In this document: positions 1 to 7,822 of the stretch, in pieces
Position numbering within the stretch: position 1 is the first letter of the stretch
Layout: every line of letters begins with the position of its first letter
Assembly (NCBI RefSeq): GCF_009801115.1
Contig: NZ_VTOL01000014.1
Coordinates: 62,001-126,000, forward strand
DNA from: Dyadobacter sp. 3J3
GTDB lineage: Bacteria > Bacteroidota > Bacteroidia > Cytophagales > Spirosomataceae
Length of the DNA: 64,000 bases
Reading direction: 5' to 3'
The notes under the pieces: model-generated
What the model was told of the DNA's origin: nothing
Databases searched by the model: none
The model's input: the letters and a program-made list of their open reading frames with translations, nothing else
Translations under genes and position numbers: made by a program

Positions 1-185
1 ATCCGCCATGTATCAATTTCATTTTTACCTATTTGTGGTAGAAATATGTGTATTGTTTTTGCTGTACTGCTTTTGAAAAAAAATGTGAAATTCGTCAAAA
101 TAGCTTCATTTTTTTCTTCAATTTCGTTTTCAGAAAGCTCCTTTCTCTTTTTTAAAAACGCAGTACGCAAAAAGGATTTGTTCAT
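1..185 (-). CDS. 5-formyltetrahydrofolate cyclo-ligase, N-terminal part (cut by window edge)
   Basis: Reading the minus strand from the ATG at 185-183 gives 61 codons that run off the left edge without a stop. The peptide begins MNKSFLRTAFLKKRKELS and ends with IHIFLPQIG..EIDTW. This matches the start of 5-formyltetrahydrofolate cyclo-ligases: a basic helix with a KRKxLS motif, then a hydrophobic strand of the form IHIFLP followed by EIDT. The enzyme converts 5-formyl-THF to 5,10-methenyl-THF in the cytoplasm. It is divergent from icd, with 271 bp between the two starts. The identification rests on the N-terminus alone, so it is probable rather than certain. Confidence 0.72.
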   Translation of the reverse strand, partial: MNKSFLRTAFLKKRKELSENEIEEKNEAILTNFTFFFKSSTAKTIHIFLPQIGKNEIDTWR

Positions 186-405
186 AACGCAGGGCTGAAA
201 TTAATTGTGCGGGTTATTATTAAGCGTCAATATTAGAAAATTTATTGAGCGATCTTACACATTTTACAAGAAACCGGGTAGATGGGGTTTTCAGCCGCTT
301 TTATAGGACAATAATACAGTTTAGGCATTACAAATTTTGAAAGAATGAATTATAAATTCAAACTAACTTAGCGTTCTGTTTCGCCTTTTCAGTCTATAAT
401 TGTAC

Positions 406-438
406 TTTCACAGTCGCATTTCAATATCTTTAACTTTC
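406..438 (+). promoter_or_regulatory. candidate icd promoter
   Basis: TTTC at 406-409 and TAACTTTC at 431-438 resemble the Bacteroidota -33 (TTTG) and -7 (TAnnTTTG) elements, 21 nt apart. The icd ATG follows 18 nt later. Each element differs from consensus at its last base, so this is a weak call. The rest of the 186-456 gap is AT-rich and shows no other gene or repeat. Confidence 0.3.
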
Positions 439-456
439 GAATAGTAAATAATAATC

Positions 457-1668
457 ATGAGCAAAATTAAAGTTGCAAATCCCGTAGTAGAGTTGGACGG
501 AGATGAGATGACTAGAATCATCTGGAAGTTTATTAAAGAAAAACTTATTTTACCATATTTGGACGTAGATATTAAGTACTACGATTTAGGTATTGAATAT
601 CGTGATGAAACCAACGATCAGGTTACGATCGATTCTGCTAATGCGATTAAAGAATTCGGTGTAGGTATCAAATGTGCTACCATTACACCTGACGAAGACC
701 GCGTTAAGGAATTCAACCTGAAACAAATGTGGAAATCTCCAAACGGAACAATCCGTAATATTTTGGATGGAACTGTTTTCCGTGAGCCTATCGTGATGAG
801 CAATGTACCTCGTTTGGTAACAAACTGGACTGCTCCTATCATCGTTGGACGTCACGCTTTTGGCGATCAATACAAAGCAACGGATTTCGTTGTGCCAGGA
901 AAAGGAAAACTTACTGTTAAGTTTGAAGGTGAAGACGGACAGGTAATTGAGCACGAAGTGTACCAATTCCAGGGGCCGGGTGTTGCCATGGCGATGTACA
1001 ACGTGGACGAGTCGATCCGTGGTTTTGCACGTTCTTGTTTCAATGTAGCAATGGGCAAAGGATGGCCTTTGTACCTTTCTACTAAAAACACCATTTTGAA
1101 AAAATACGATGGCCGTTTCAAAGATATTTTCCAGGAAATTTACGACACTGAATTTGCAGGAAAAGTACATTACGAGCACCGTCTGATTGATGACATGGTT
1201 GCTTCTGCGCTTAAATGGGAAGGTAACTTTGTTTGGGCTTGTAAAAATTATGACGGAGACGTTCAGTCGGATACCGTTGCACAAGGATTTGGATCTCTTG
1301 GTTTGATGACTTCTGTATTGTTGACTCCAGATGGAAATACTTTGGAAGCGGAGGCTGCACATGGAACGGTGACGCGTCACTACCGTGAGTACCAAAAAGG
1401 AAGACCAACTTCAACAAATCCAATTGCTTCCATCTTTGCATGGACACGTGGATTGGAATTCCGTGGTAAACTTGACGGAAACCAGCCATTGATCGATTTC
1501 TGCCAGACGCTTGAAAAAGTTTGTGTTGAAACGGTTGAAAGTGGAAAAATGACAAAGGATTTGGCTGTTTGTATTCACGGAAATAAAGTGAATCACGGAG
1601 AGCATTACCTTTATACTGAGGAATTCCTTGAAGCAATTAACGACAATTTGCAAGCTGCATTAGCCTAA
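457..1668 (+). CDS. icd: NADP-dependent isocitrate dehydrogenase
   Basis: This is a 403-residue isocitrate dehydrogenase of the eukaryotic-like homodimeric type, oxidising isocitrate to 2-oxoglutarate with NADP in the TCA cycle. The signature KSPNGTIRN lies at residues 93-101, the isocitrate-binding loop. The N-terminal [10 protein letters not shown] and the later [16 protein letters not shown] are typical of this subtype rather than of E. coli Icd. Length matches the family (400-410). The gene stands alone and is followed directly by a strong hairpin terminator. Its 2-oxoglutarate product supplies glutamate for the transamination steps of BCAA synthesis encoded elsewhere in the window. Confidence 0.97.
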   Translation: MSKIKVANPVVELDGDEMTRIIWKFIKEKLILPYLDVDIKYYDLGIEYRDETNDQVTIDSANAIKEFGVGIKCATITPDEDRVKEFNLKQMWKSPNGTIRNILDGTVFREPIVMSNVPRLVTNWTAPIIVGRHAFGDQYKATDFVVPGKGKLTVKFEGEDGQVIEHEVYQFQGPGVAMAMYNVDESIRGFARSCFNVAMGKGWPLYLSTKNTILKKYDGRFKDIFQEIYDTEFAGKVHYEHRLIDDMVASALKWEGNFVWACKNYDGDVQSDTVAQGFGSLGLMTSVLLTPDGNTLEAEAAHGTVTRHYREYQKGRPTSTNPIASIFAWTRGLEFRGKLDGNQPLIDFCQTLEKVCVETVESGKMTKDLAVCIHGNKVNHGEHYLYTEEFLEAINDNLQAALA

Positions 1669-1683
1669 TTGTTTTTGAATATT

Positions 1684-1724
1684 AAAAAAGCTGCCGGTTC
1701 GTTACAGAGCTGGCAGCTTTTTTT
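1684..1724 (+). terminator. intrinsic terminator after icd
   Basis: AAAAAAGCTGCC and GGCAGCTTTTTT are complementary arms around a short loop, followed by a T run. It starts 16 nt after the icd stop. Confidence 0.85.
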
Positions 1725-1845
1725 GTAGATACTTATTGAAAATGTTACTTTAGGATATAGTTAGAAAATACTTAGATCTTTTCATTCCGGGCACGGATTT
1801 TATATTTTGAGCTAAATTTGATCCTTATTTAACCGAATTTTCAAC

Positions 1846-3096
1846 TTGTTCAAAGCCTTAATACTAATTTTTTTCTTTCCTTTTTGCGGCATTTTGTGTT
1901 GTAGTGTCCACGCACAGGTAGTGGTTCCGGCACAAAATTCGTTGCGGGTAGAAACCAGTATTATTCCCGATACGGCAAAAGCAACCGAAGTTGAGGAAAA
2001 GGATATCATTGATGTTCTGGGGCAATTGAGGAGAAAAAGCAAGAGAACCATACCTGGAAAAAAGGAAATCAAAGCAGGTAAGATACTTTATTCCATGGTG
2101 CCAGCCATTGGGTATACCTTGTCGACAGGCGTCGTAGGATTGCTAAGCGCTAATGCAGCATTTTATTTGAGTGATACGGCTACAACCAACATTTCTACGG
2201 TCAGTACAGCCTTTATTTATTCCCAGTATAATCAGATTACCATCCCCGTTCAGCTGAATATCTGGACGAAGGACAATGGCTATAATTTTATTGCCGATTG
2301 GCGCTATTTCAAATATCCGCAAGACACTTACGGACTGGGTGGAAATAGTATTGTGGCCAATGCCGACAGAATTGATTATTCCCACGTCCGCCTGCATCAA
2401 ACGATCCTTAAAAATATTACCGGAGCTTTTTATGCGGGAGTCGGGTATATGCTGGATTATCGCTGGAAAATTAAAGAACTTGGGACCAACGAAGATGTAT
2501 CAGCTTATGGGCTCACGAACCGTTCTGTATCGTCCGGTCTGGTTGGAAATATTTTATACGATAGCAGAAAGAATTCTATTAATCCGAAAAACGGACTTTA
2601 CGCCAATGCACGTTACCGGAATAATATGACATTTTTGGGAAGTAATACCAATTGGCAATCGCTGGTACTGGAATTCCGGAAGTATATTAACTTTCCAAAA
2701 GGCAGCAAGAATACACTGGCACTTTGGGATTTTAACTGGCTTACCCTTGCTGGAAAACCTCCTTATCTTGATTTACCAAGTACGAGCTGGGACCCATCAA
2801 ACAATACCGGACGTGGATATATTCAGGGACGGTTCCGCAGTCCGAATATGGTTTATTTTGAATCCGAATATCGCTTTGCATTGACTCAAAACGGGCTTTT
2901 AGGTGGCGTAGTATTTGGAAATGCACAAAGCTTTTCCAATTGGCCGGGTAAAAAGTTTGATAAAATAGCGCCCGGTGCAGGTTTTGGTATTCGTGTAAAA
3001 GTTAATAAAACTTCCAGGACCAATATCGCCATAGATTATGGATTTGGAGTAAATGGTTCGCGGGGATTATTTGTAAATTTGGGAGAGGTTTTTTAA
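1846..3096 (+). CDS. BamA/TamA-family (Omp85-type) outer membrane beta-barrel protein
   Basis: A signal peptide (MFKALILIFFFPFCGILC, then HAQ) is followed by alternating aromatic/hydrophobic strands typical of an outer membrane barrel. GRGYIQGRFR near residue 325 resembles the conserved (V/I)RG(F/Y) motif of the Omp85 barrel, and the protein ends in phenylalanine as barrels often do. At 416 residues there is little room for POTRA domains, so this is a small barrel-type member (surface antigen D15-like), not BamA itself. No ATG fits: the frame opens just after a stop at 1819, and the TTG at 1846 gives the full signal peptide. Substrate and role are unknown. Confidence 0.8.
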   Translation: MFKALILIFFFPFCGILCCSVHAQVVVPAQNSLRVETSIIPDTAKATEVEEKDIIDVLGQLRRKSKRTIPGKKEIKAGKILYSMVPAIGYTLSTGVVGLLSANAAFYLSDTATTNISTVSTAFIYSQYNQITIPVQLNIWTKDNGYNFIADWRYFKYPQDTYGLGGNSIVANADRIDYSHVRLHQTILKNITGAFYAGVGYMLDYRWKIKELGTNEDVSAYGLTNRSVSSGLVGNILYDSRKNSINPKNGLYANARYRNNMTFLGSNTNWQSLVLEFRKYINFPKGSKNTLALWDFNWLTLAGKPPYLDLPSTSWDPSNNTGRGYIQGRFRSPNMVYFESEYRFALTQNGLLGGVVFGNAQSFSNWPGKKFDKIAPGAGFGIRVKVNKTSRTNIAIDYGFGVNGSRGLFVNLGEVF

Positions 3097-3143
3097 AATG
3101 ATGTGTTATCAATTTATTTTGATAACCACGAAATTAGAAAAGA

Positions 3144-3929
3144 ATGATTGCTTCCATTGAAATACAGAATTTTCGTAATCTTAGAAATCTTACTATTGAT
3201 TCGTTAAGCCGTGTTAATTTAATTATTGGAAAAAATAATACCGGCAAAACTAATTTCCTTGAATCGATAAATTTCTATTCTTCTCAGAACGAATTTCTTC
3301 CCGAAGAAAAACTTGTTGTTGATGATCTTGCTCCAAATCTTTTGACAGAAGATGAAATTTTATTTTCTCCAAATGTTAAATTCATTGGAACACATTCCAG
3401 TATTCAGAGTTTTTTAAGACAAAATACCTTTGATATTTTTTCGGATTTTATTCGGGAAAGAGCACTAAGATGTCTTAAAATAATGGACGACCGGATCATG
3501 GAAATTGATTTTGTGGCTGATAATTTAAAAAATCCGATTGCTACTTTTAAAAGCGGTAGAAATGTTGCGCTCCTACGCATGGGAAACGGCGTACACCGTA
3601 TTCTGACTATTTTACTGGCATTAAGTACCAGTGAAAATGGAATTGTGCTGATTGATGAAATTGAAAATGGATTACATTATTCGGTGCATGAAGCGTTGTG
3701 GGGCATGATTTTTGAAATTTCAGAACGCTTAAACGTTCAGGTTTTTGCAACGACACAAAGTATGGATACCATCCGGGCTTTTGGAGAAATTGTTAATCAA
3801 AATGAAAATATGCCCTTGAACGGCATACTTATCAAACTTGAAAATATTGATAATACTATTGAATCGTTATCTTTTGATTCAGAAGAGTTAAAAGTCATTA
3901 CTCAAAATTCGATTGAAGTTCGGAGATAG
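3144..3929 (+). CDS. AAA family ATPase (SMC/OLD-like), function unknown
   Basis: A 261-residue ATP-binding protein. Walker A is GKNNTGKT at residues 29-36 and Walker B is IVLIDEIE at about 167-174, followed by NGLH. A glycine-rich stretch (RMGNGVHR, about 145-152) sits where the ABC-type signature would be, and ATTQS follows Walker B as a likely switch strand. The N-terminus (IEIQNFRNLRNLTID) is the usual opening of RecF/OLD-type ATPases. The insert between the Walker motifs is short and there is no C-terminal TOPRIM nuclease, so it is not a classical OLD enzyme. No partner gene is adjacent. Such orphan ATPases often belong to defence or toxin systems, but nothing here proves that. Confidence 0.8.
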   Translation: MIASIEIQNFRNLRNLTIDSLSRVNLIIGKNNTGKTNFLESINFYSSQNEFLPEEKLVVDDLAPNLLTEDEILFSPNVKFIGTHSSIQSFLRQNTFDIFSDFIRERALRCLKIMDDRIMEIDFVADNLKNPIATFKSGRNVALLRMGNGVHRILTILLALSTSENGIVLIDEIENGLHYSVHEALWGMIFEISERLNVQVFATTQSMDTIRAFGEIVNQNENMPLNGILIKLENIDNTIESLSFDSEELKVITQNSIEVRR

Positions 3930-4029
3930 CCAATTGGTTAATAGCTATTGTTTTAGTTCCGAAAATCGTATTTGACATACTTAAATAAGTCAGGCATTAA
4001 TTCTTTTTTTTCTTTAAGACCTCCTATTT

Positions 4030-4060
4030 CTTCAACTCTTCCAAAAAACCCGTAACTTTG
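4030..4060 (+). promoter_or_regulatory. candidate promoter of the aminotransferase gene
   Basis: TAACTTTG at 4053-4060 is a perfect TAnnTTTG -7 element. CTTC at 4030-4033, 19 nt upstream, is a poor -33 element. The start codon is 79 nt downstream, implying a leader of about 70 nt. No terminator or structure was recognised in the remaining 3930-4139 gap. Confidence 0.45.
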
Positions 4061-4139
4061 CGGGCAATTTGTTGATATTGACCTGCGACAGGTTCAAATC
4101 TCAAATGGAATATTTTCATTTAACTTAATTTTTGTTGCA

Positions 4140-5357
4140 ATGTCCGCAGTAGCAGAGCAAACCCAGGTGCTGGCCGACCGTATCAACGCCCTCGAAGAAT
4201 CTTCGACGCTGGCGATGACCAAAATGGCCCGTGAATTGGCTGCCCAAGGCCACAAAGTGATTAGTCTGAGCGTGGGAGAGCCAGATTTCAAAACGCCCGC
4301 ATTCATTTGTGAGGCTGCCAAGAAGGCAATTGACGATGGATTTCATGGATATTCGCCGGTAGCAGGTTACCCTGATCTACGTAAGGCGATTGCTGATAAG
4401 CTTAAGCGCGACAATAATATAGATTGGAAACCTGAAAATATCGTGGTTTCTACGGGAGCTAAACATTCTCTGGCCAACGTGATCCAGGTATTGGTTAATC
4501 CAGGTGATGAGGTACTTATCTTCGCTCCTTACTGGGTTAGTTACTCTGAAATGGTGAAACTGGCGGAAGGAAAATCAGTGATCGTGGAAGGTGCTTTTGA
4601 CAATGGTTTCAAAGTTACTGCTGCCCAATTGGAAGCTGCTATCACGCCTCGTACGAAAGTGGTAATGTATGCATCTCCAAATAACCCAACCGGTGCTGTT
4701 TATTCAGAAGCTGAGTTGAGAGAAATTGGTGCAGTTTTGGAAAAACATGAAGGAGTTTATGTTTTGGCTGACGAAATCTACGAATATATCAACTTCACAG
4801 AAGAAGGACATTTCAGCATGGGGTCAATTCCCGCTTTGAAAGACCGCGTGATTACCGTGAATGGAGTAGCAAAAGGATTCGCTATGACAGGATGGAGAAT
4901 CGGGTTTATAGGCGCTGCAAAATGGATCGCTGACGGTGTTGAAAAATTACAGGGTCAAGTTACTTCCGGAACCAATTCAATCGCTCAGAAAGCGGCTGTG
5001 GCTGCATTTAACGGTCCTTTGGATGCAACAATAGAAATGACAAAAGCATACGCCCGTCGTCGTGATCTTGTTGTTGGTTTGTTAAAAGAAATTCCTGGTT
5101 TCAAAGTAAATGTTCCTGACGGAGCCTTCTACGCTTTCCCGGATGTAAGTTATTACTTCGGAAAATCGGATGGAACGAATCTTATCAAGGATTCTGACGA
5201 TTTTGCAAACTGGTTATTGAACAATTCTTACGTTTCTACGGTAGCCGGTTCTGGTTTTGGTGCACCAAATTGTATCAGGATTTCAACAGCGGCGGCTGAT
5301 GAATCATTGGCAGAAGCTGTACAAAGAATTAAAGATGCAGTTGCAACCTTGAAATAA
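4140..5357 (+). CDS. pyridoxal-phosphate-dependent class I aminotransferase (aspartate aminotransferase-like)
   Basis: A 405-residue fold type I aminotransferase of the AAT Ib subgroup, likely transferring the amino group of aspartate to 2-oxoglutarate. Visible landmarks are SLSVGEPDFKTP (substrate loop, about 42-53), YASPNNPTGAVYS (about 177-189), the PLP aspartate in LADEIYEYI (D211), the Schiff-base lysine in VAKGFAMTGWRIG (K245) and the carboxylate-binding arginine in NCIRIS near the C-terminus. The residue before the lysine is Ala where Ser is common. It is a single gene with its own promoter and terminator. A prephenate aminotransferase role is possible for this subgroup. Confidence 0.92.
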   Translation: MSAVAEQTQVLADRINALEESSTLAMTKMARELAAQGHKVISLSVGEPDFKTPAFICEAAKKAIDDGFHGYSPVAGYPDLRKAIADKLKRDNNIDWKPENIVVSTGAKHSLANVIQVLVNPGDEVLIFAPYWVSYSEMVKLAEGKSVIVEGAFDNGFKVTAAQLEAAITPRTKVVMYASPNNPTGAVYSEAELREIGAVLEKHEGVYVLADEIYEYINFTEEGHFSMGSIPALKDRVITVNGVAKGFAMTGWRIGFIGAAKWIADGVEKLQGQVTSGTNSIAQKAAVAAFNGPLDATIEMTKAYARRRDLVVGLLKEIPGFKVNVPDGAFYAFPDVSYYFGKSDGTNLIKDSDDFANWLLNNSYVSTVAGSGFGAPNCIRISTAAADESLAEAVQRIKDAVATLK

Positions 5358-5379
5358 TATAGAATAAATTTATTGCCGG

Positions 5380-5413
5380 GCCTCATGGACTTTCAACACC
5401 ATGAGGCTTTTTC
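5380..5413 (+). terminator. intrinsic terminator after the aminotransferase gene
   Basis: GCCTCATGG and CCATGAGGC pair around a loop of about ten bases and are followed by TTTTTC. It lies 22 nt past the stop codon. Confidence 0.85.
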
Positions 5414-5487
5414 TTTTGAAAAGCGAATTACATTTATCAATTTCTTGTTGAAAGTATAACAATACCATAAATTCTGAAATAACAAAA

Positions 5488-5520
5488 GCCGACTGCTGAT
5501 AGCCGAAAGCTGACCGCCAA
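5488..5520 (+). repeat. GCCGA-type imperfect repeat element
   Basis: The stretch is built of near-copies of GCCGACTGCTGATAGCCGAAAGCTGACCGCC, alternating GCCGA and GCTGA words. The same word set recurs at 37451-37525 between leuD and cimA, so it is a dispersed intergenic element. It sits immediately before the reductase start codon. Confidence 0.55.
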
Positions 5521-5526
5521 TTCATC

Positions 5527-6594
5527 ATGAGCAAATATTATTTTTTAAAGGTTAAAGAAATAGAAAAAGAAACGGAAGATGCATCAACAATCCATTTTTG
5601 GCATCCGCTGAATGAAGTAGTCGCTTACCGTCCGGGACAATTTATTACGCTGTTATTACCCGATGGAGACAAGAAAGTACGCCGATCTTATTCTATGTCG
5701 AGCTCGCCATATACAGATGTTTCGCTGGCAATCACGATCAAACGTGTTCCTGGTGGGTTTGCTTCCAATTATTTACTGGACACCATAAAAGTTGATGACG
5801 TGCTGGAAGCCATGGAACCCATGGGAATATTTTTTCCAAAACAGGAAGATGACCAGACGCGTCAGGTGGTCTTTATCGGTGCGGGAAGCGGTATAACACC
5901 ATTATTCTCGATTGCCAAATCCATTCTGATGGTTGAGCAGGAAAGTGAAGTTGTACTAATCTACGGAAGTCGGACAGAATCAAGTATCATTTTCAAGGAA
6001 AAAATCAGCTTTCTTCAGGAGAAATATAAGGAGCGGTTTAAGGTGATTTATACGCTAAGCCAGCCGGAAGAAAGCTGGGAAGGTGAAAGAGGTCGTTTGA
6101 ACAAAAGTCATATCTTGAAAATCATGGAAGGTTTGCCGGATTTAAAGATCAATGAAGCAGAATTTTTCCTATGCGGACCGGAAGATATGATGGAAGAGGC
6201 AAACCGCGCCTTGGCTATCAGAGGTGTTGCTTTGAATAAAATAAGACAGGAAAGTTTCTTAACTGCCACCGCGGCTAAACCCGGAGAGGTAACTTTGGAA
6301 GAAACCGACGATTCGCCTAAAACGCATGAGATCACACTTTTCTATGAAGGCGCAGAATATAAGGTTCCGGTAAAACCCTATGAAACGATTTTAGAAGCTG
6401 CGATGAATATGGATATTGATCTTCCGTATTCTTGTCAGGCAGGAATGTGTACGGCTTGCATGGGTAGATGCGTTTCCGGAAAAGTGGCGTTGGATGAGGA
6501 AGATGCGTTATCAGAAGCAGAATTAAAAGAAGGTTTTATTTTAACCTGTGTGGCACATCCAATGAGCGATGATGTGGTGATTGAGGTAGAATAA
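5527..6594 (+). CDS. PaaE-like ferredoxin:NAD(P)H reductase with C-terminal 2Fe-2S domain
   Basis: A 355-residue flavin/iron-sulfur reductase passing electrons from NAD(P)H through FAD to a plant-type [2Fe-2S] cluster, most likely feeding an oxygenase or hydroxylase. The FAD domain shows RRSYSMSSSPY (about residues 55-65, the RxYS flavin motif). The nucleotide domain has GAGSGITPLFSI (about 118-129) and a late CGPEDMM. The ferredoxin domain has cysteines at about 303, 308, 311 and 345 (C-x4-C-x2-C plus a distal C). Domain order is that of phenylacetyl-CoA epoxidase reductase PaaE, but no paaABC genes are present here, so its partner is unknown. A strong terminator follows. Confidence 0.88.
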   Translation: MSKYYFLKVKEIEKETEDASTIHFWHPLNEVVAYRPGQFITLLLPDGDKKVRRSYSMSSSPYTDVSLAITIKRVPGGFASNYLLDTIKVDDVLEAMEPMGIFFPKQEDDQTRQVVFIGAGSGITPLFSIAKSILMVEQESEVVLIYGSRTESSIIFKEKISFLQEKYKERFKVIYTLSQPEESWEGERGRLNKSHILKIMEGLPDLKINEAEFFLCGPEDMMEEANRALAIRGVALNKIRQESFLTATAAKPGEVTLEETDDSPKTHEITLFYEGAEYKVPVKPYETILEAAMNMDIDLPYSCQAGMCTACMGRCVSGKVALDEEDALSEAELKEGFILTCVAHPMSDDVVIEVE

Positions 6595-6611
6595 TTTCTA
6601 AAAAAAGTTTC

Positions 6612-6668
6612 AAAGCAGTGCTATACAAAAGGATATTGACGCTCCTTGCGTATAGCGCTGCTTTTTTG
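6612..6668 (+). terminator. intrinsic terminator after the reductase gene
   Basis: AAAGCAGTGCTATAC pairs with GTATAGCGCTGCTTT (one G-T-type mismatch) around a 23-nt loop, followed by a T run. Confidence 0.8.
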
Positions 6669-6690
6669 CAGGCAAATCAAGGTAACTTTG
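6665..6690 (+). promoter_or_regulatory. candidate promoter of the LLM oxidoreductase gene
   Basis: TAACTTTG at 6683-6690 is a perfect -7 element. The nearest TTTG (6665-6668) is only 14 nt upstream and belongs to the previous terminator tail, so the -33 assignment is doubtful. The start codon is 39 nt downstream. Confidence 0.4.
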
Positions 6691-6729
6691 CGTTTTATTT
6701 AACTAAACAAACATTATCAAAACGATACG

Positions 6730-7752
6730 ATGGAAATAGGAATTGATAGTTTCGCGGCCATGTTCAGTGGCGATTCAGTAACTGCCATTGATGATGTGGA
6801 TGCAATGGCTCAGTTACTGGAAAGAATAGAACATGCCGATCGTTTTGGCCTTGATATATTTGGAATCGGCGAACATCATCGCAAAGGATTTCTTGATTCT
6901 GCGCCTTCGATGATACTGGCCGCGGCTGCTTCGCGGACCAAGAAAATTCGATTGACAAGTGCCGTAACTGTGTTAAGCGCTGCGGATCCGGTTCGGGTGT
7001 TTCAGAATTTTGCGACACTGGATCTGATTTCTCAGGGAAGAGCGGAAATGGTTGTGGGGCGCGGTTCCTTTACAGATGCATTTCCATTGTTTGGGTTGAA
7101 CCTCCAAGATTATGATAAGTTGTTTTCTGAAAAACTGGATTTGTTACTCAAAATCCGGGATAATGAATTTATTACCTGGTCTGGGAAATTCCGTCCAGCG
7201 TTACAAAATCAGCCTGTTTACCCAAGACCATTACAAGAAAAAATACCGATCTGGTTAGGTGTAGGTGGTACTCCTGAATCTTTTGTCCGTGCCGGTGTAT
7301 TGGGTTTGCCGTTAATGGTAGCCGTTATCGGTGGAGAAACGCATCGTTTCCGTCCCTTGGTTGATTTGTATAGAGAAGCAGGAAAAAGAGCTGGTTTCAA
7401 GCCGGAAGAATTACAAGTTGGTTTGCATTCTCTTGGGTATGTAGGAAACACAACGGAAGAGGCGATAGAAGAATTCTTTCCAGGATATTCGGAATCCTTT
7501 ACCAAAATAGGAAAAGAGCGCGGATGGCCCCCGATGACAAGAGCTCGTTTTGAATCTCAAATGGGGCCCGAAGGAGCTTTACTGGTAGGCGGACCAGAAG
7601 AAGTTGCGGCCAAAATACTTCGTCATAGTGAAGCACTTGGTGGTATTTCACGGCTTACATTTCAAATGGACAATGCCGGATTAACGCATGAAAAACTTTT
7701 GAAATCAATTGAATTAATAGGTCAAAAAGTTTCTCCGATTATCAATAAATAG
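6730..7752 (+). CDS. LLM-class flavin-dependent oxidoreductase
   Basis: A 340-residue luciferase-like monooxygenase fold (FMN-dependent TIM barrel). Recognisable parts are FGIGEHHRKGFLDSAP near the N-terminus, KIRLTSAVTVLSAADPVRVFQ (strand and FMN phosphate region), GRAEMVVGRGSF, the RPLQEKIPIWLGVGG segment, and a C-terminal LVGGPEEVAAKILRH helix. It resembles the small-redox-cofactor family members named after Atu2307/SP_0267, whose substrates are undefined. It stands alone between a promoter-like element and its own terminator, so context gives no substrate. Confidence 0.88.
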   Translation: MEIGIDSFAAMFSGDSVTAIDDVDAMAQLLERIEHADRFGLDIFGIGEHHRKGFLDSAPSMILAAAASRTKKIRLTSAVTVLSAADPVRVFQNFATLDLISQGRAEMVVGRGSFTDAFPLFGLNLQDYDKLFSEKLDLLLKIRDNEFITWSGKFRPALQNQPVYPRPLQEKIPIWLGVGGTPESFVRAGVLGLPLMVAVIGGETHRFRPLVDLYREAGKRAGFKPEELQVGLHSLGYVGNTTEEAIEEFFPGYSESFTKIGKERGWPPMTRARFESQMGPEGALLVGGPEEVAAKILRHSEALGGISRLTFQMDNAGLTHEKLLKSIELIGQKVSPIINK

Positions 7753-7770
7753 TAGGACTGAAATACATTT

Positions 7771-7808
7771 AAAGCCGTTTAATGGATTCATTTTCATTAA
7801 ACGGCTTT
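7771..7808. terminator. terminator between convergent genes
   Basis: AAAGCCGTTTAATG and CATTAAACGGCTTT form a near-perfect 14-bp stem. It lies between the convergent LLM and M56-peptidase genes and could serve both. Confidence 0.75.
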
Positions 7809-7822
7809 ATATTTTAGATCAG

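Noticed and set aside
586-1395. Long antisense open frame inside icd
   Set aside because: icd is unambiguous on the plus strand; the antisense translation shows no domain and is a codon-usage shadow.
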